From: Spirosoma aerolatum
GTDB lineage: Bacteria; Bacteroidota; Bacteroidia; Cytophagales; Spirosomataceae
Assembly (NCBI RefSeq): GCF_002056795.1
Contig: NZ_CP020104.1
Location: forward strand, 4,221,001-4,285,000
Length of the DNA: 64,000 nucleotides
Reading direction: 5' to 3'
Shown: one piece after another, positions 32,100 to 42,677 of the stretch
How positions within the stretch are numbered: position 1 is the first letter of the stretch
Layout: each line of letters begins with the position of its first letter
Notes under the pieces: model-generated
Seen by the model: the letters and a program-made list of their open reading frames with translations, nothing else
What the model was told of the DNA's origin: nothing
Database searches by the model: none
Made by a program: the position numbers and the translations under genes

Positions 32100-34532
32100 T
32101 TAGTGATAATCCTGATTAAAGTCCTCGGAATGGTCTGGGCCGCGCTGCGTCGTTTCAGCGTACCCGGTTTGCGTTTGTTCCAGTACGTCCATATCGGAGC
32201 CGTACACGGTCGAGCCAATGGTAGCCAGCGACACCGTTGCCTGAATGATCAGCCGGTCGCCGGGTTTCAGCCGTAACGTTCCAGCCAGCGACAGCACGCC
32301 CGGACTGAGCAGCGTATTGATGCGCAGCCGGTCATTGACGTAAGCCGACAGTACGTACGGCTCCATCGGACAGAGCGCCCGTAATTCGTATTCTGCCGGG
32401 TCAACTGTCAGGTTCTGTTCAACTGGAATCAACTGCTGCTGACTGCGCAGCCAGACACCTTCCAGTGATTCGGTTCCGTCCATCGACTCAACAAAAGCCG
32501 CAGAACGGACACCGGCCAGCGCAGCCGCTCCCGCATCGAAGTGCATGGAATCAGCCTCGTACAGATCGGTTTGTGCCTGATAGAGTTGCTGAACTGGTGT
32601 AGGCTCGGTTTCCCGGTAATCTGACTGCGCATGATACGGCTGACCGTCGATCTGTATCAGTGGGTGTTTCAGTGCCAGCAGCAGCGCCCGGTGAAACGCA
32701 GGCGGTTGCATGGTCGTCGTCAGCGTGTGGCTGTAGTTGACCTGCAAGCTGGTACGTATTATTCTGCCGCGTGGGGTGCTGTACTGCGTTTCAAGAGTCT
32801 GCTGACGCATCGGCCCGACGTAGACCGGCAGGCGTAGCTGCTGCATCAGTCCGGGTTCGGCATATTCGTAGCCTAACACCTGATCAAGACCGGAAAGGCT
32901 ACCCCAGCGCAGTACACTCGTTCCCTGCGAACCGGGCTGTACTCGCAGCCGGTTAGAGACACCTACAACCTGCCGCAACTGTCGATCACGAAGGCCGAGC
33001 GAGTAAACACCTGGCTTAATGGCCGGTATCCGTACTTCACAGACAACCTGTTTCGGACGAACGCAGGACGGCAGCGCACTCAGCCGAACCGGGGCTACAT
33101 CGTCCGGCTCGCTATACCGCACACCGCGACGGGCGTAAGCCGCCAGTGTGCCGCCAGTGGGTACGTCAATAATGAACGGGTTGGTCGTATACCCCAGCTT
33201 ACCGGCAATCGTGATCGGCGTATCCGAAGCCGATGCGATAACGGTTTTGGTATCCTGTCCGCTTTGCTCGACCACAAACTCATTGCCGCGCTGAATGCTG
33301 CTGCCAACAAATATTTTCCAGCGCGTTACCGTGTACGCTGCCGTCGTAACCTTCGCGCTCAGGTAAATACTCGGCTCGTTGGTGTTGGCAATCGTCTGCG
33401 AGCCGGGATCTGTTGTAGCGACCGGATTCTGACCGGCTGGAATCAGACAGAAGCCGCTGCTGGTGTTGAACTGCGCAGCAATCGTATCCGGTGTGTCGCT
33501 GGCTGTAGCCACAACGGTTTTGGTCGTCATGCCGGTAGCGGCAACCTGATAAATGTTTCCAGCCTGTACATCAGCCCCGACGATAGCTTTGTACTTATCC
33601 TGACCAGCCCCGTTGTTTGAGTCGTACAGCAACTGCAAGACCGGGTTGTTCTGGTTATCGCTACGGTATACCCCGGTAGTGGCCTGAATCACTACCGGCG
33701 AACCTGACGCGACTAGAACCGTCGCATCACTCCCCAGACCCAGCCCGGAAAGCACCTGTGCCGGTGTGTCGTTCTGTCCAGCGGTGTAACTGAGCCCCTG
33801 CAACTGAAACACGTTGCCAGCTTCGATGTCGTCATCGACAACCACTTTATAGCAGTCGGTTGCATCAATGTTGACCACGCCCTGAGAACTCATATTCAGC
33901 GCAGGGCTGTTCGTGTTTCGTGCGTTCAGACCGAGCTTACCCAGGCCAATACGCCAGCTTAGCAGATCGTCGTCCGATGGCTGAAACCGTGCCGATTTGA
34001 AAATACGGACGGTCAACTGATTACCCCGTCGAATGGTCACTACCGGCGCGTGCGGATAGGCTTCGTACTTTTCCTGTATCGCTTCGATATAGCTATCCAG
34101 ATCAGCAAACTGGCCGGATACGGTGCCTAGTACACTCAGTTCGGAGGCTGTCGGTTCTACACTCGGCGAATCCTTTGTATACACCGTCCGCATAAGGGCG
34201 AACTGTTGTCCACTGGCCGGTAACGAATCAATCGTTAAGGTGAACTGAACATACTGTTCGCTACGCTGCCGACGAACTATGCCGATACGTTCGCTGCCAG
34301 CCAATGCCGGATTAACACGCACCGGCTGCTGAGCGGTATTGAGCAGTACAATTTCACTCAGTTCAGGAATCTGCCCTTTCAGGTCGGATTTGGGTATCAG
34401 AAACCGGATGATGTCACCCGCTACAACCGGCAGCATTGGATGCGCGTCCTGTGGGGTCAGGGCATTCGTCGGAATCATGCGGTTATCATCGGCTACCGCA
34501 AAAAATCGGAGAAAATGCACAAATTGTCTCAT
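32100..34532 (-). CDS. Large tail tip / baseplate protein, 810 residues
   Basis: ATG at 34532 is used; a start at 34478 (MIPTNALTPQD) is possible and would suit transcription from the operator site just upstream. LPVVAGDIIRFLIP opens a chain of repeated beta modules with a recurrent TKTVIASASDTPITIA-like element (three variants about 100 residues apart), so the protein contains tandem repeats. The C-terminal part resembles baseplate wedge/tip proteins. A role in tail tip or fibre attachment is inferred from place. Confidence 0.6.
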   Translation of the reverse strand: MRQFVHFLRFFAVADDNRMIPTNALTPQDAHPMLPVVAGDIIRFLIPKSDLKGQIPELSEIVLLNTAQQPVRVNPALAGSERIGIVRRQRSEQYVQFTLTIDSLPASGQQFALMRTVYTKDSPSVEPTASELSVLGTVSGQFADLDSYIEAIQEKYEAYPHAPVVTIRRGNQLTVRIFKSARFQPSDDDLLSWRIGLGKLGLNARNTNSPALNMSSQGVVNIDATDCYKVVVDDDIEAGNVFQLQGLSYTAGQNDTPAQVLSGLGLGSDATVLVASGSPVVIQATTGVYRSDNQNNPVLQLLYDSNNGAGQDKYKAIVGADVQAGNIYQVAATGMTTKTVVATASDTPDTIAAQFNTSSGFCLIPAGQNPVATTDPGSQTIANTNEPSIYLSAKVTTAAYTVTRWKIFVGSSIQRGNEFVVEQSGQDTKTVIASASDTPITIAGKLGYTTNPFIIDVPTGGTLAAYARRGVRYSEPDDVAPVRLSALPSCVRPKQVVCEVRIPAIKPGVYSLGLRDRQLRQVVGVSNRLRVQPGSQGTSVLRWGSLSGLDQVLGYEYAEPGLMQQLRLPVYVGPMRQQTLETQYSTPRGRIIRTSLQVNYSHTLTTTMQPPAFHRALLLALKHPLIQIDGQPYHAQSDYRETEPTPVQQLYQAQTDLYEADSMHFDAGAAALAGVRSAAFVESMDGTESLEGVWLRSQQQLIPVEQNLTVDPAEYELRALCPMEPYVLSAYVNDRLRINTLLSPGVLSLAGTLRLKPGDRLIIQATVSLATIGSTVYGSDMDVLEQTQTGYAETTQRGPDHSEDFNQDYH

Positions 34533-34540
34533 GCCCGAAG

Positions 34541-34556
34541 GTAATATTAATATTAC
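34541..34556. promoter_or_regulatory. Operator palindrome within the late operon
   Basis: A perfect GTAATATTAATATTAC sits between two tail genes. On the minus strand it continues as TACCTTCG, a fair -7 box, with a TTG 22 bases upstream. It may be an internal late promoter or a roadblock. Confidence 0.6.
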
Positions 34557-34574
34557 AAAAAAGAGCAAAAAGAA

Positions 34575-36494
34575 TCACAAAAACAGCGTCATCGTGCAGG
34601 TCGCACCCTGCTCGGTTTCCTGCCATGTCGCATCCATGAGCAACCCGGTTACGGGCTTTCCCTCGTCATAAACCGTAATCCAGTCGCCCAGATTGTTAAA
34701 TTCAATCTGGGACATCGGTATGACGACAATAGCTAGTTCGTCGCCTAGCAGCGACTTCGGCAGTTTCGGCAGGTAATCCCCCTCGCCCAGCGACGACCAG
34801 GCTTCTGTACCGTACCGACTTTTGGCCGTACTGTTGCCTTCCGACGATTCCAGTACGAGCGGAGCAATCGGCAGAATTTTAGCCCAGCGTCGGGCTGATC
34901 GTGCCGGACTTAGCCGCACATTATACGGCGTTTCTGTATCGACTACGCCAGTCAGATACGGCGTCTTTTCGCGGGTTTCGTTCACCCGCTGACCTGATCG
35001 GTTCAGAGTCGTACAGATCACAAACAGCTTATCGTCATTGCTATCAGATGCGTTGGCACTGGCCGTTTTATCGCTGAACTGCTTACGCCGTTGTTCTTCG
35101 ATCAGTTCACCGGACGCAATCACGGTTTTAGCCCGTAAATCGAGCGTTTGCCGTACGGTCTGGTAACTGGTCAGGTAGCGACGACTGCCGTTGATCTCAT
35201 CGTTTGCCAGCAGGCCGCTACTGCGCCACGTTTCGTACCCGGTCAGGACTTCATTGAACAGATACGTTGCATTCGGCTTGCAGGTAATACTGATCGGCTC
35301 CTGATCGAGCCAGCTAACGGCTGCGTAACTACTCAGGTACGTAGCCAGCGGTTCAAGTCGAACGGTTGCGCCATCAATCCAGAGCGCAAGCGGGTCCGAA
35401 GCGGTCAGACCGTCGAACACATCCTGCAAGCTGGTCGCAATGGCCCGATTAATACCCCGGAGGTTGGCGCCATTGGTCAGAAACACATCCTTGCCGTCGC
35501 CCGTCGTAAAATACTCGCTCTGAAAGGTCAGCGTTCCCCCGCTCGACCGACGTACCAGTTCAGCCAGAAGATCAGCCGCCAGCAAACCGCGACAGATCGA
35601 TTCCGGTGCCTGATTGGTCGATTCCAGCGTCACAACGGTATCGCTGCCGTAGGTAAACGACCACTTGCTGACGGTATCCCCGCGAACACCGAGTACAACC
35701 CATCCTCCAGGCTGCACGACAAGCCCAGCCAGTAGCGCATACGTTACCGTTTTCTGGCTGGTTGTCATCAGCAGTTCAGCCTGTCGAATCTCCGTCGATG
35801 TGCCGTTCGGGTCGTACAGCAGAACAACCAGACGAGCCCCGGTACTGGCACTGGCACTAAACGTCATCTGTACCCGTCCCGATAGTTGCAATGACTGCAC
35901 ATCGTTGGTCGTATTGCGATAGATCGGCTGATTGGACAGTGGACTATCGACGGTAAGCAGTTGCCCAGGCAGTGAGCTTTCAGCCTTTTCCGGCCTGACC
36001 AGCGGCAGCGAATGGCTGATCGACTGCGCCGAAGGCATTGCCTTCTGTACCGTTGGCGTTGTGCCGACTGTGTGCGTGGCTGGCCCGGTAATTCGCTTCG
36101 TCCGAAGTGTAACGGTTGTTTTTGTCGAAACACTGTACGGCGTTACAGACTGACTTTCCAGTGTCGTCAGGCTTACTTCATCCCGAAAGGCGCATGATAT
36201 GCCGCTACGGTTTTTTGAAAACGACAGATAATCAACAAAAGCCTCGTACTCGGTAACGCCGTCGTACTCCATCCGAAACCGGGTGTTTGCCCCAACACGA
36301 GCAACCTGATACGGTTCAAGCAGCAGACGACGACTCAGCGCGTCGGCAAATGTGACATTGCCGACGCGCTGAGCATACCCAGCATTGCGATAAAGTACCG
36401 AAAAATAGCGCCGAGAGCGTGATTTTAACCGGGTCAGGTTATCAATACCCTGCGGTGCCGGAATCTCTACATCGTTCAGGAAATAACGTTCCAT
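34575..36494 (-). CDS. Tail hub / distal tail protein, 639 residues
   Basis: It begins MERYFLNDVEIPAPQGIDNL and contains YQVARVGANTRFRMEYDGVT and a C-terminal LGDWITVYDEGKPVTGLLMD domain. Following the tape measure gene, this is the place of the distal tail or hub protein that starts the tip. The start codon overlaps the tape measure stop by one base. Confidence 0.6.
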   Translation of the reverse strand: MERYFLNDVEIPAPQGIDNLTRLKSRSRRYFSVLYRNAGYAQRVGNVTFADALSRRLLLEPYQVARVGANTRFRMEYDGVTEYEAFVDYLSFSKNRSGISCAFRDEVSLTTLESQSVTPYSVSTKTTVTLRTKRITGPATHTVGTTPTVQKAMPSAQSISHSLPLVRPEKAESSLPGQLLTVDSPLSNQPIYRNTTNDVQSLQLSGRVQMTFSASASTGARLVVLLYDPNGTSTEIRQAELLMTTSQKTVTYALLAGLVVQPGGWVVLGVRGDTVSKWSFTYGSDTVVTLESTNQAPESICRGLLAADLLAELVRRSSGGTLTFQSEYFTTGDGKDVFLTNGANLRGINRAIATSLQDVFDGLTASDPLALWIDGATVRLEPLATYLSSYAAVSWLDQEPISITCKPNATYLFNEVLTGYETWRSSGLLANDEINGSRRYLTSYQTVRQTLDLRAKTVIASGELIEEQRRKQFSDKTASANASDSNDDKLFVICTTLNRSGQRVNETREKTPYLTGVVDTETPYNVRLSPARSARRWAKILPIAPLVLESSEGNSTAKSRYGTEAWSSLGEGDYLPKLPKSLLGDELAIVVIPMSQIEFNNLGDWITVYDEGKPVTGLLMDATWQETEQGATCTMTLFL

Positions 36495-39400
36495 TATGAT
36501 CGTCTAATAATATTATCCCAATAGGTCGTAATGCTGTGCTTGCTGATTTCGGAATACAGAAAGCCGTTCGAGTCGATTGTAACATTCATCAGCTTTTTGT
36601 TTTCAAAGACCTGCCTTGTTCGGCGGGTTTCGTCAATCAGTTCGGCAATATTGAGAAATTCCCGACCGCCAGCCGACAGTAATCCATCAGGCAAACCGAG
36701 TCGCATATTACCGAAGCCAGCCCAGAACTCGGCCATATTCGGCAGGTTCAGGTTCTCTACCAGCAAGGCCCGGCGTACCAGCTCGTCATTCGTGATACCG
36801 TTCAGTTGCAGGTTCTGATCGACGGTCAAAACCCGTTCCCCTTTAGTCAGGAAAGCCGGTACGGTATCGCGTCCATTCGGTCGGCTGGGGTCGTCTACGT
36901 ACTCCGTACCAAGAAAATACTGCTTACCTGTTTTGGGAGCGTAACCGACTGCAAACTTGATCGTGATCGGGTTTTTATTTGCATCGTAAGCACTGAACGA
37001 GTGGCCGAGCGGGTCATACGTCAGTTCGATTGCGTTGCCGTCTTCGTCATAGGCCGTTGACACCTGATTGCCTGATGCATCTACCGGCGTAGTCGGTCGG
37101 GAGCCGGGACGAATGCCGCCCGTACCTCCGCCTAGCGTTTCTTTGGTTATCGTAGTTTTTCCGAACACGCTATTGATACCCGAACTGACAGCAGAACCTG
37201 TATCGTACGAGAGCGCCGTAATTGTACCGATTGCCTGATTGAGCGCATCAATAGCCGCATTGATCGCACTGTTATTACTGAATAGCCCTTTCTGACCTTC
37301 CAGAATAGCAATTTCAGCCTGTAATTCAGCAATTTTCATACGCTTGTTGGCTTCAAATATTTGCCGGTTGGCCTGCATGACCTGATTTGCATAGTCCGCA
37401 TTAGCCTTCGCCCGATCCGAAGCGGCTGCGGCCTCCTGTTTAGCCATCTGCTCCATGATGTCCTGAATCTTCTCGGCGGTTTCAATCTCCAGGTTGTGCT
37501 TTTGGTTGGCAGCATCTAACTCCAACTGCTTAATGCGATCTTTCAGGACTTCTTCCCGCTCCAATTCGTCAGCTTTCATCTGAGCTAACTTTTCATCGCG
37601 TTCCTGGGCCAACTGTTTAAATTTGGCCTGATACTCATCATCTAGCTTTTTGAGTGCTTCCGTTTCTTCGGCTTTCAGTTGCTTGGTTTCGTCGGCCTGC
37701 TCTTTGTTGAGTTGTTTAGTAGCCAACGAAACACCTTTCGACTTATCTAGTTTAGCCTCTTCAACTGTATCGTGTAACTCTCTGAGCTGGTTTTCGTATT
37801 CAGTGATAACCTGCTGCTTTTCGTTCTCATCGGTGAGCGTTGCCAGAATACGGTCACGAGTAGCTGTAATACGAGCGATCTCGTCAGCGCGGTAGCGTTC
37901 CAGAGCTTCGTTACGAACCCGGTCAAGAATGGCGACTTCCTCGATTTCGTCAGAAATACGTTGCTCCATCAATTGCTGACGCAGATCATAAGTCGCCTGC
38001 ATCTGCGCACGTTCCTGACTTTCCCGATCTTTGAGTAAAGCAAGCTCTGTATCGTAGGTTGTTTTAACTAAATCAACCTCTTTGTCGTAAGCGGCTTTTG
38101 CTGCATCTAACTGAGCATTTAGCGCATCTTTTTTCGCTTGCAGAACTTCATCAATGCGCTCCTTTTCCTTATCAGCAGCATCATTAAGCGCATCAATTTC
38201 CTTCTCTTTTGCTTTTTTATAAGCATCATATTGGGCATTGATAGCCTCTATCCGAGCGTCACGAACTTCACCTGCTTTAGCAATTTCAAGCTCAGCCTGA
38301 TTGATGATCATTTGCTGCTGTAGCTTGATCTGATCTAAGGCTAATTCGGTTAAGCCCTTCATAATCTTACCCGCATCTGTACCCGCGTCGGCTTGAATCT
38401 GTGCTGCTTTCTGGTAATAAGCCAGCATTGCGTCGATACGATCACGACCCTCGGCGTAGGATTTTTCCCGCTTATAATAAGCGTCTATCGCTTGCAGTTT
38501 CTCCTCAATCGACCCGGTGAAATTCTTCATTTCTTCGTCGTGAGCATCTTTAGCTGCTTTCGTAATAAACGCATACAGGTCTTTATAGGCTTCCCGGATT
38601 CGGGTAAAGCCGCTGGCAATCGCCTGATAGACTTCTTTCTGATGCTGATTATAGGCATCTGCAATCGCTGAAAAGACCTGATACAATGCCCCCATGACCG
38701 CAAAAACAGTCGTTGCTGTATCTACTCTGGCCTGAGCTGCATCTTTTTTCGACTCCTCAACAGCTTGCTTTGCTTTTTCGACTTCCTGCGCGGTTCCGCC
38801 CATACCAGCTTCGTAGATCGACTGTAACGTTTTAGCGTGTACCTGAGCCGCATTTATGGAGTCATTTGCGGCCTTTAAGGTTTTACCCGACAACTGATCA
38901 GTAAACTCAATGACGGTCATAAACCCCTTGGCAATCGAAGCCAGCAGCGGGTCGGCCTTGCTGAGCATTTCCGAGAACAGATTAATAATTTTTCGGTTTG
39001 CCTTCTCCTCGGCATCCGCAGCCGCTTCGGTCATGCGAATCGTTTTCTCTTTCTCGGTCTGCAACTGCTTTTCGGCAGCTTCGCGATCAGCCGCCGACTT
39101 TTTAGCTTCCTGCGCCAGCTTCTTAATGCCCGACGTAGTTTTGTCGATGTAATCCTGCTCAACGTTATTACGCTCCTGAAACTTTACAATCTCAGCGTCG
39201 ATAGAATCAGACAACGATTTGCGCTCAATGGCTAACAATCCATCCTGAATCTTCTGGTACTTCTCATGGACAGCCTGAATATCTTTCAGAGACTGTTCGC
39301 GCAAGGCGACAATTTCAGCTTCGGACGCTTTACGACTAACCTTTGTTTTGTTGATCTGCTCAATTTCCAGCTTTTCAAGGTTCTCGTAATACTTCTTTTT

Positions 39401-41938
39401 GTCCTCATAACTCATATTGTCAGTCTGTAGCAGAATATCGCGAACCGTAAGCTGCGAGTTAAGCACAATAGATTTCATCTTTGCGCCGTGATTGGTAGCC
39501 GCTCCTTCCTGATTCTCGCGGTACGTACCGTTGATCTTCGCCAGTTCGTCAAGGTGTTTCTGTTCCGCCGTTTTGTAATCGGCAGTGCCTTTCTTGAGCG
39601 TCGATAGCTGCGCTTCCCAGCGTTTATTTTCCGCGTCCAGAGCCGTTTTTATGCGTACCTCGTCGGTAGACTTCATGTTCTGGCTGACCTTCGCATAATC
39701 TTTCTCAACGGCATCAAACTTCTTACTGATTTCTCGCGCTGCTTCGCCGAAGAATGCCGCTCCACCGCCTGCGGTTTCGTTCAGTTGGTCTTTTAGTTTG
39801 TTGGCCTGCGCTCCGCCAGCATCCAGCGCCTTAACGAACTTGGTAATATCCCCGTCGAATTGCACCGTAATTGATTTAGGCATCGTGCTGAAGAACTCTT
39901 TTTCCAGCTCGAACAATTCTTTCTGCTTTGCGGCCAGCCCTTCCAGATTATACGCCTGCCGAGCTAGGCTAATCCGGGTCATGTACGACACGTTCACCGA
40001 ATCCAGTATCTTACGCAGATCGTTGTTAGAAACCTTCTCGGAGTCCAGCCCCGAAAAGTACTGCGGGTACTGTTTGATCAGCAACGCAATAGCATCCTTT
40101 CGTTCTTTCGTGCCTGCGGCAGCGTTCAGCGCCACCTGCGTAAGCGTATTCAGGTTTGCTTTTTCGGTTTTCAGCGCAATTTCCTGCTCACCCATCGCGC
40201 TAGTCACTTCGGTCGTGGCCGCTTTCCAAGCCTGATACGTTGTGATCGCAATACCAACGGTAGCGATGATCGCCCCCAGCGGATTAGCCGCCAGTGCCGC
40301 CCAGGTTGACCGGGCCGCAACTGCTGATTCAAGCTGTGCCGTCGTAAAGCCCCGCGTTGTGCCGGTTGCGGTGATCATGATCAGGTTATACGTACCGACC
40401 ACTAACTCAGAGCCAGCAATTGCGGCATTCTTCACAACCATTGCCGCAGCAATCGCCTTTTCTTCTAGGACGGCTGCATTAGTCGCCAGTTGGTAGGTAA
40501 TCCAGGCCGATGCACCGGCTTTGATGATTGCCACATTCCGGGCAATGGCACTGTCAGAACCGGCCAGAAACTGAATCATACTGCTCAGGCCGCTGATTAC
40601 TTTCTGTAGGCCATCTTCGTAGTAGTCGCCGAGCGCAGCCTTTGCCAGAAAGAATTTATCTTTCAGGTTGCTTACCTGACCGCCCAGCGTCTGGGCCTGA
40701 ATCGCCATCAGGTTGTAATACCGACCGCCTTCCTGCGAGGCATCGAAAAGCGCCTTTTTGACCTGCGCAAACGTAATTTCATGCGCTTCGGCCAGTTTAA
40801 CCACTTCGTCGCGGGTTTTACCCATTGACTTAGCCAGCAGATCGTACAACGGCACACCGTTATCGGCGAACTGATTAAGCTCCTGCTTCATCAGTACTCC
40901 TTTGTTCTGAATATCTGTAAAGGCTTTGGCGATATACCCCAGCTTTTCGGAACCTACGACAGCAGCCATATTGCCGAGCACTTCCAGCGTCGGTATCAGG
41001 TCTTGGGTAGCCGTCCCCATGGCTTTCAGCCGGAACGTGGCTTCCATCAGGTTTTCGACCTCGAACGGCGTGGTTTTCGCCATTTCCACCAACCGGGCGA
41101 ATACCGCATCCGCTTCGGCCTTCGTGCCGATCATCTGCTGTAGCCCCATCCGAAAGGAATCAACCTTCGACTTGGCTTCTACGACATCCTTACCAAACTG
41201 GACTAGCTCATACACACCGAACGCACTGGCGATGTAGTTACGCAGTTCCTGAAAGGCTTGGCCGTGCGACTGAATAGCGGCCTTCTGTTCGGCCAGTTCA
41301 CCTTTTAGCAGCAATGTCTGCCGCTGTTGTTCCCCGCGAATGATGGCCGTCTGTTGGTCAGCTTCGGCTTTGACTGAAAGTGTCTGCCGTTCGAGTTCGG
41401 CCTTTAGCTCAAGGGTGGTCTGTTCATGTAGCCGTTCAGCAGCCTGCGCCTGTTCCAGCAGGGCGGCTCTGATCTCCGCAGTACGACGATCTTCCTCGGC
41501 CTTGACAATGGCCGTCTTTCGGGCTTCGGACGCTTCCCGTTCGATTTCCTGCCGCTTGAGTTCAGCGGCCTGTTCCTGGGTCGTCTGTTTGGCAATCTCT
41601 TTAGCGATAGCAGCGCGTTCCTGCTCGCTGGCCTTGACGTAGGCCGTATTCTGCGCTTCGGACGCTTTCAGTTGCGCAGTCTGCTGATCGAGCTGCGCTT
41701 TGCGTTCGAGGGTCATCTGTCGGGCGATTTCTTTGGTTATCGCCAATTCCTCCTCGGCGTACAGTTTTCGGTCATTCTTTTGCTGCTGAGCAGCCTGTTT
41801 GACTAAATCTGCCGTCGAGGAGGCAATCTGACCCTGTTGCTTTGTTAATTCCGCAATCCGTTCGAGTTGCTGGATTGCGTCAGGTAATTCGGAGGCTAGT
41901 TTGAAGTTAAAACGGACGTTCTGTTCATACTGAGACAT
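36494..41938 (-). CDS. Tail tape measure protein
   Basis: It has 1814 residues. The first 230 residues are charged coiled coil (AEEELAITKEIARQMTLERK repeated). About 230-450 is the conserved tape measure domain (SKVDSFRMGLQQMIGTKAEA, ATFRLKAMGTATQDLIPTLE, LMKQELNQFADNGVPLYDLL). Hydrophobic Ala/Ile segments come near 480-590 (YQLATNAAVLEEKAIAAAMV). Long coiled coils occupy 850-1650. At about 0.15 nm per residue the tail would be near 270 nm, a family-based estimate. It overlaps the upstream gene by 14 bases. Confidence 0.9.
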   Translation of the reverse strand: MSQYEQNVRFNFKLASELPDAIQQLERIAELTKQQGQIASSTADLVKQAAQQQKNDRKLYAEEELAITKEIARQMTLERKAQLDQQTAQLKASEAQNTAYVKASEQERAAIAKEIAKQTTQEQAAELKRQEIEREASEARKTAIVKAEEDRRTAEIRAALLEQAQAAERLHEQTTLELKAELERQTLSVKAEADQQTAIIRGEQQRQTLLLKGELAEQKAAIQSHGQAFQELRNYIASAFGVYELVQFGKDVVEAKSKVDSFRMGLQQMIGTKAEADAVFARLVEMAKTTPFEVENLMEATFRLKAMGTATQDLIPTLEVLGNMAAVVGSEKLGYIAKAFTDIQNKGVLMKQELNQFADNGVPLYDLLAKSMGKTRDEVVKLAEAHEITFAQVKKALFDASQEGGRYYNLMAIQAQTLGGQVSNLKDKFFLAKAALGDYYEDGLQKVISGLSSMIQFLAGSDSAIARNVAIIKAGASAWITYQLATNAAVLEEKAIAAAMVVKNAAIAGSELVVGTYNLIMITATGTTRGFTTAQLESAVAARSTWAALAANPLGAIIATVGIAITTYQAWKAATTEVTSAMGEQEIALKTEKANLNTLTQVALNAAAGTKERKDAIALLIKQYPQYFSGLDSEKVSNNDLRKILDSVNVSYMTRISLARQAYNLEGLAAKQKELFELEKEFFSTMPKSITVQFDGDITKFVKALDAGGAQANKLKDQLNETAGGGAAFFGEAAREISKKFDAVEKDYAKVSQNMKSTDEVRIKTALDAENKRWEAQLSTLKKGTADYKTAEQKHLDELAKINGTYRENQEGAATNHGAKMKSIVLNSQLTVRDILLQTDNMSYEDKKKYYENLEKLEIEQINKTKVSRKASEAEIVALREQSLKDIQAVHEKYQKIQDGLLAIERKSLSDSIDAEIVKFQERNNVEQDYIDKTTSGIKKLAQEAKKSAADREAAEKQLQTEKEKTIRMTEAAADAEEKANRKIINLFSEMLSKADPLLASIAKGFMTVIEFTDQLSGKTLKAANDSINAAQVHAKTLQSIYEAGMGGTAQEVEKAKQAVEESKKDAAQARVDTATTVFAVMGALYQVFSAIADAYNQHQKEVYQAIASGFTRIREAYKDLYAFITKAAKDAHDEEMKNFTGSIEEKLQAIDAYYKREKSYAEGRDRIDAMLAYYQKAAQIQADAGTDAGKIMKGLTELALDQIKLQQQMIINQAELEIAKAGEVRDARIEAINAQYDAYKKAKEKEIDALNDAADKEKERIDEVLQAKKDALNAQLDAAKAAYDKEVDLVKTTYDTELALLKDRESQERAQMQATYDLRQQLMEQRISDEIEEVAILDRVRNEALERYRADEIARITATRDRILATLTDENEKQQVITEYENQLRELHDTVEEAKLDKSKGVSLATKQLNKEQADETKQLKAEETEALKKLDDEYQAKFKQLAQERDEKLAQMKADELEREEVLKDRIKQLELDAANQKHNLEIETAEKIQDIMEQMAKQEAAAASDRAKANADYANQVMQANRQIFEANKRMKIAELQAEIAILEGQKGLFSNNSAINAAIDALNQAIGTITALSYDTGSAVSSGINSVFGKTTITKETLGGGTGGIRPGSRPTTPVDASGNQVSTAYDEDGNAIELTYDPLGHSFSAYDANKNPITIKFAVGYAPKTGKQYFLGTEYVDDPSRPNGRDTVPAFLTKGERVLTVDQNLQLNGITNDELVRRALLVENLNLPNMAEFWAGFGNMRLGLPDGLLSAGGREFLNIAELIDETRRTRQVFENKKLMNVTIDSNGFLYSEISKHSITTYWDNIIRRS

Positions 41939-42305
41939 GGGCTAAATCCTCGCCAGATTCGCGGGCGGGGTAGGATGAAACGTCGATTTTTTCGTTTTGC
42001 AGGCTATTCATCAGATTTTGAACGTAATTGATAAATCGGGCTGAGCGTAGCTTGTACTCGGTTTGATCTTGGGTAATACCGCGTAGGTTGAGAATCCTGT
42101 AGGCTTCCTGTTGGAATAGTGCGTACCAGTCGGTAAGCGCAAAAGACCCGGACAGAAATACGTAATACTGCCGAAAGCAGTGCTCTATCAATTCGTCCGG
42201 CATCGTGTCGTACAGGTAGTCGGCATCATTTAAGAAGTGTTCACTAAGGTACTGTTGTAAAAGCTGGTAGTCCTTTTCGGATTTTGAAGGGGAAGTTGAT
42301 TGCAT
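41925..42305 (-). CDS. Small protein between chaperone and tape measure
   Basis: It has 126 residues, helical and rich in Tyr/Gln (SEKDYQLLQQYLSEHFLNDA). No family was recognised. Proteins here often assist tape measure folding. Confidence 0.55.
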   Translation of the reverse strand: MQSTSPSKSEKDYQLLQQYLSEHFLNDADYLYDTMPDELIEHCFRQYYVFLSGSFALTDWYALFQQEAYRILNLRGITQDQTEYKLRSARFINYVQNLMNSLQNEKIDVSSYPARESGEDLAHVSV

Positions 42306-42341
42306 TGAGGTGTCTGTACAGTTTAGTAGGTATTCAGAGTG

Positions 42342-42677
42342 TTACCGCAAGCCTGCGGCCTTTTGTTTTTCTATCTGCTTTTCTAATTGCTCGGCATCAT
42401 ACTGTTGTTTTCGGATGTGCGCGGCCATGTAGTTGTGAGCGTCTTCAACAGTTGATCGTAGCAGGTATCGTAAGCGTTCAGGGTCGCCAGCAGCGACTCT
42501 AAACGCTGCGTCATAGCTGGATTTGCTCCATTCATTTTGAACCGCAATAGGCTCTGCGTGAATAGCAGAAACTGATTGTAATCCGCTTCCCGTATCGCCC
42601 GGATAGCATTCAGGGTATTTTCTTCGGAGGCCGACGCTAAGGGCGCGAATCGGTTGAGCCGCATACGTAAAAAAAAA
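42342..42677 (-). other. -1 open frame overlapping the chaperone-like gene
   Basis: Downstream of a run of nine T (plus-strand A at 42669-42677) the -1 frame stays open for about 110 codons to a TAA at 42342-42344, past the end of the main gene (42383). Its last part (LRSTVEDAHNYMAAHIRKQQ, then a basic Gln/Lys helix) looks like real protein. No start codon is available in this frame, so it would need frameshifting, as in G/GT tail chaperones. The exact slip site is not clear. Confidence 0.4.
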
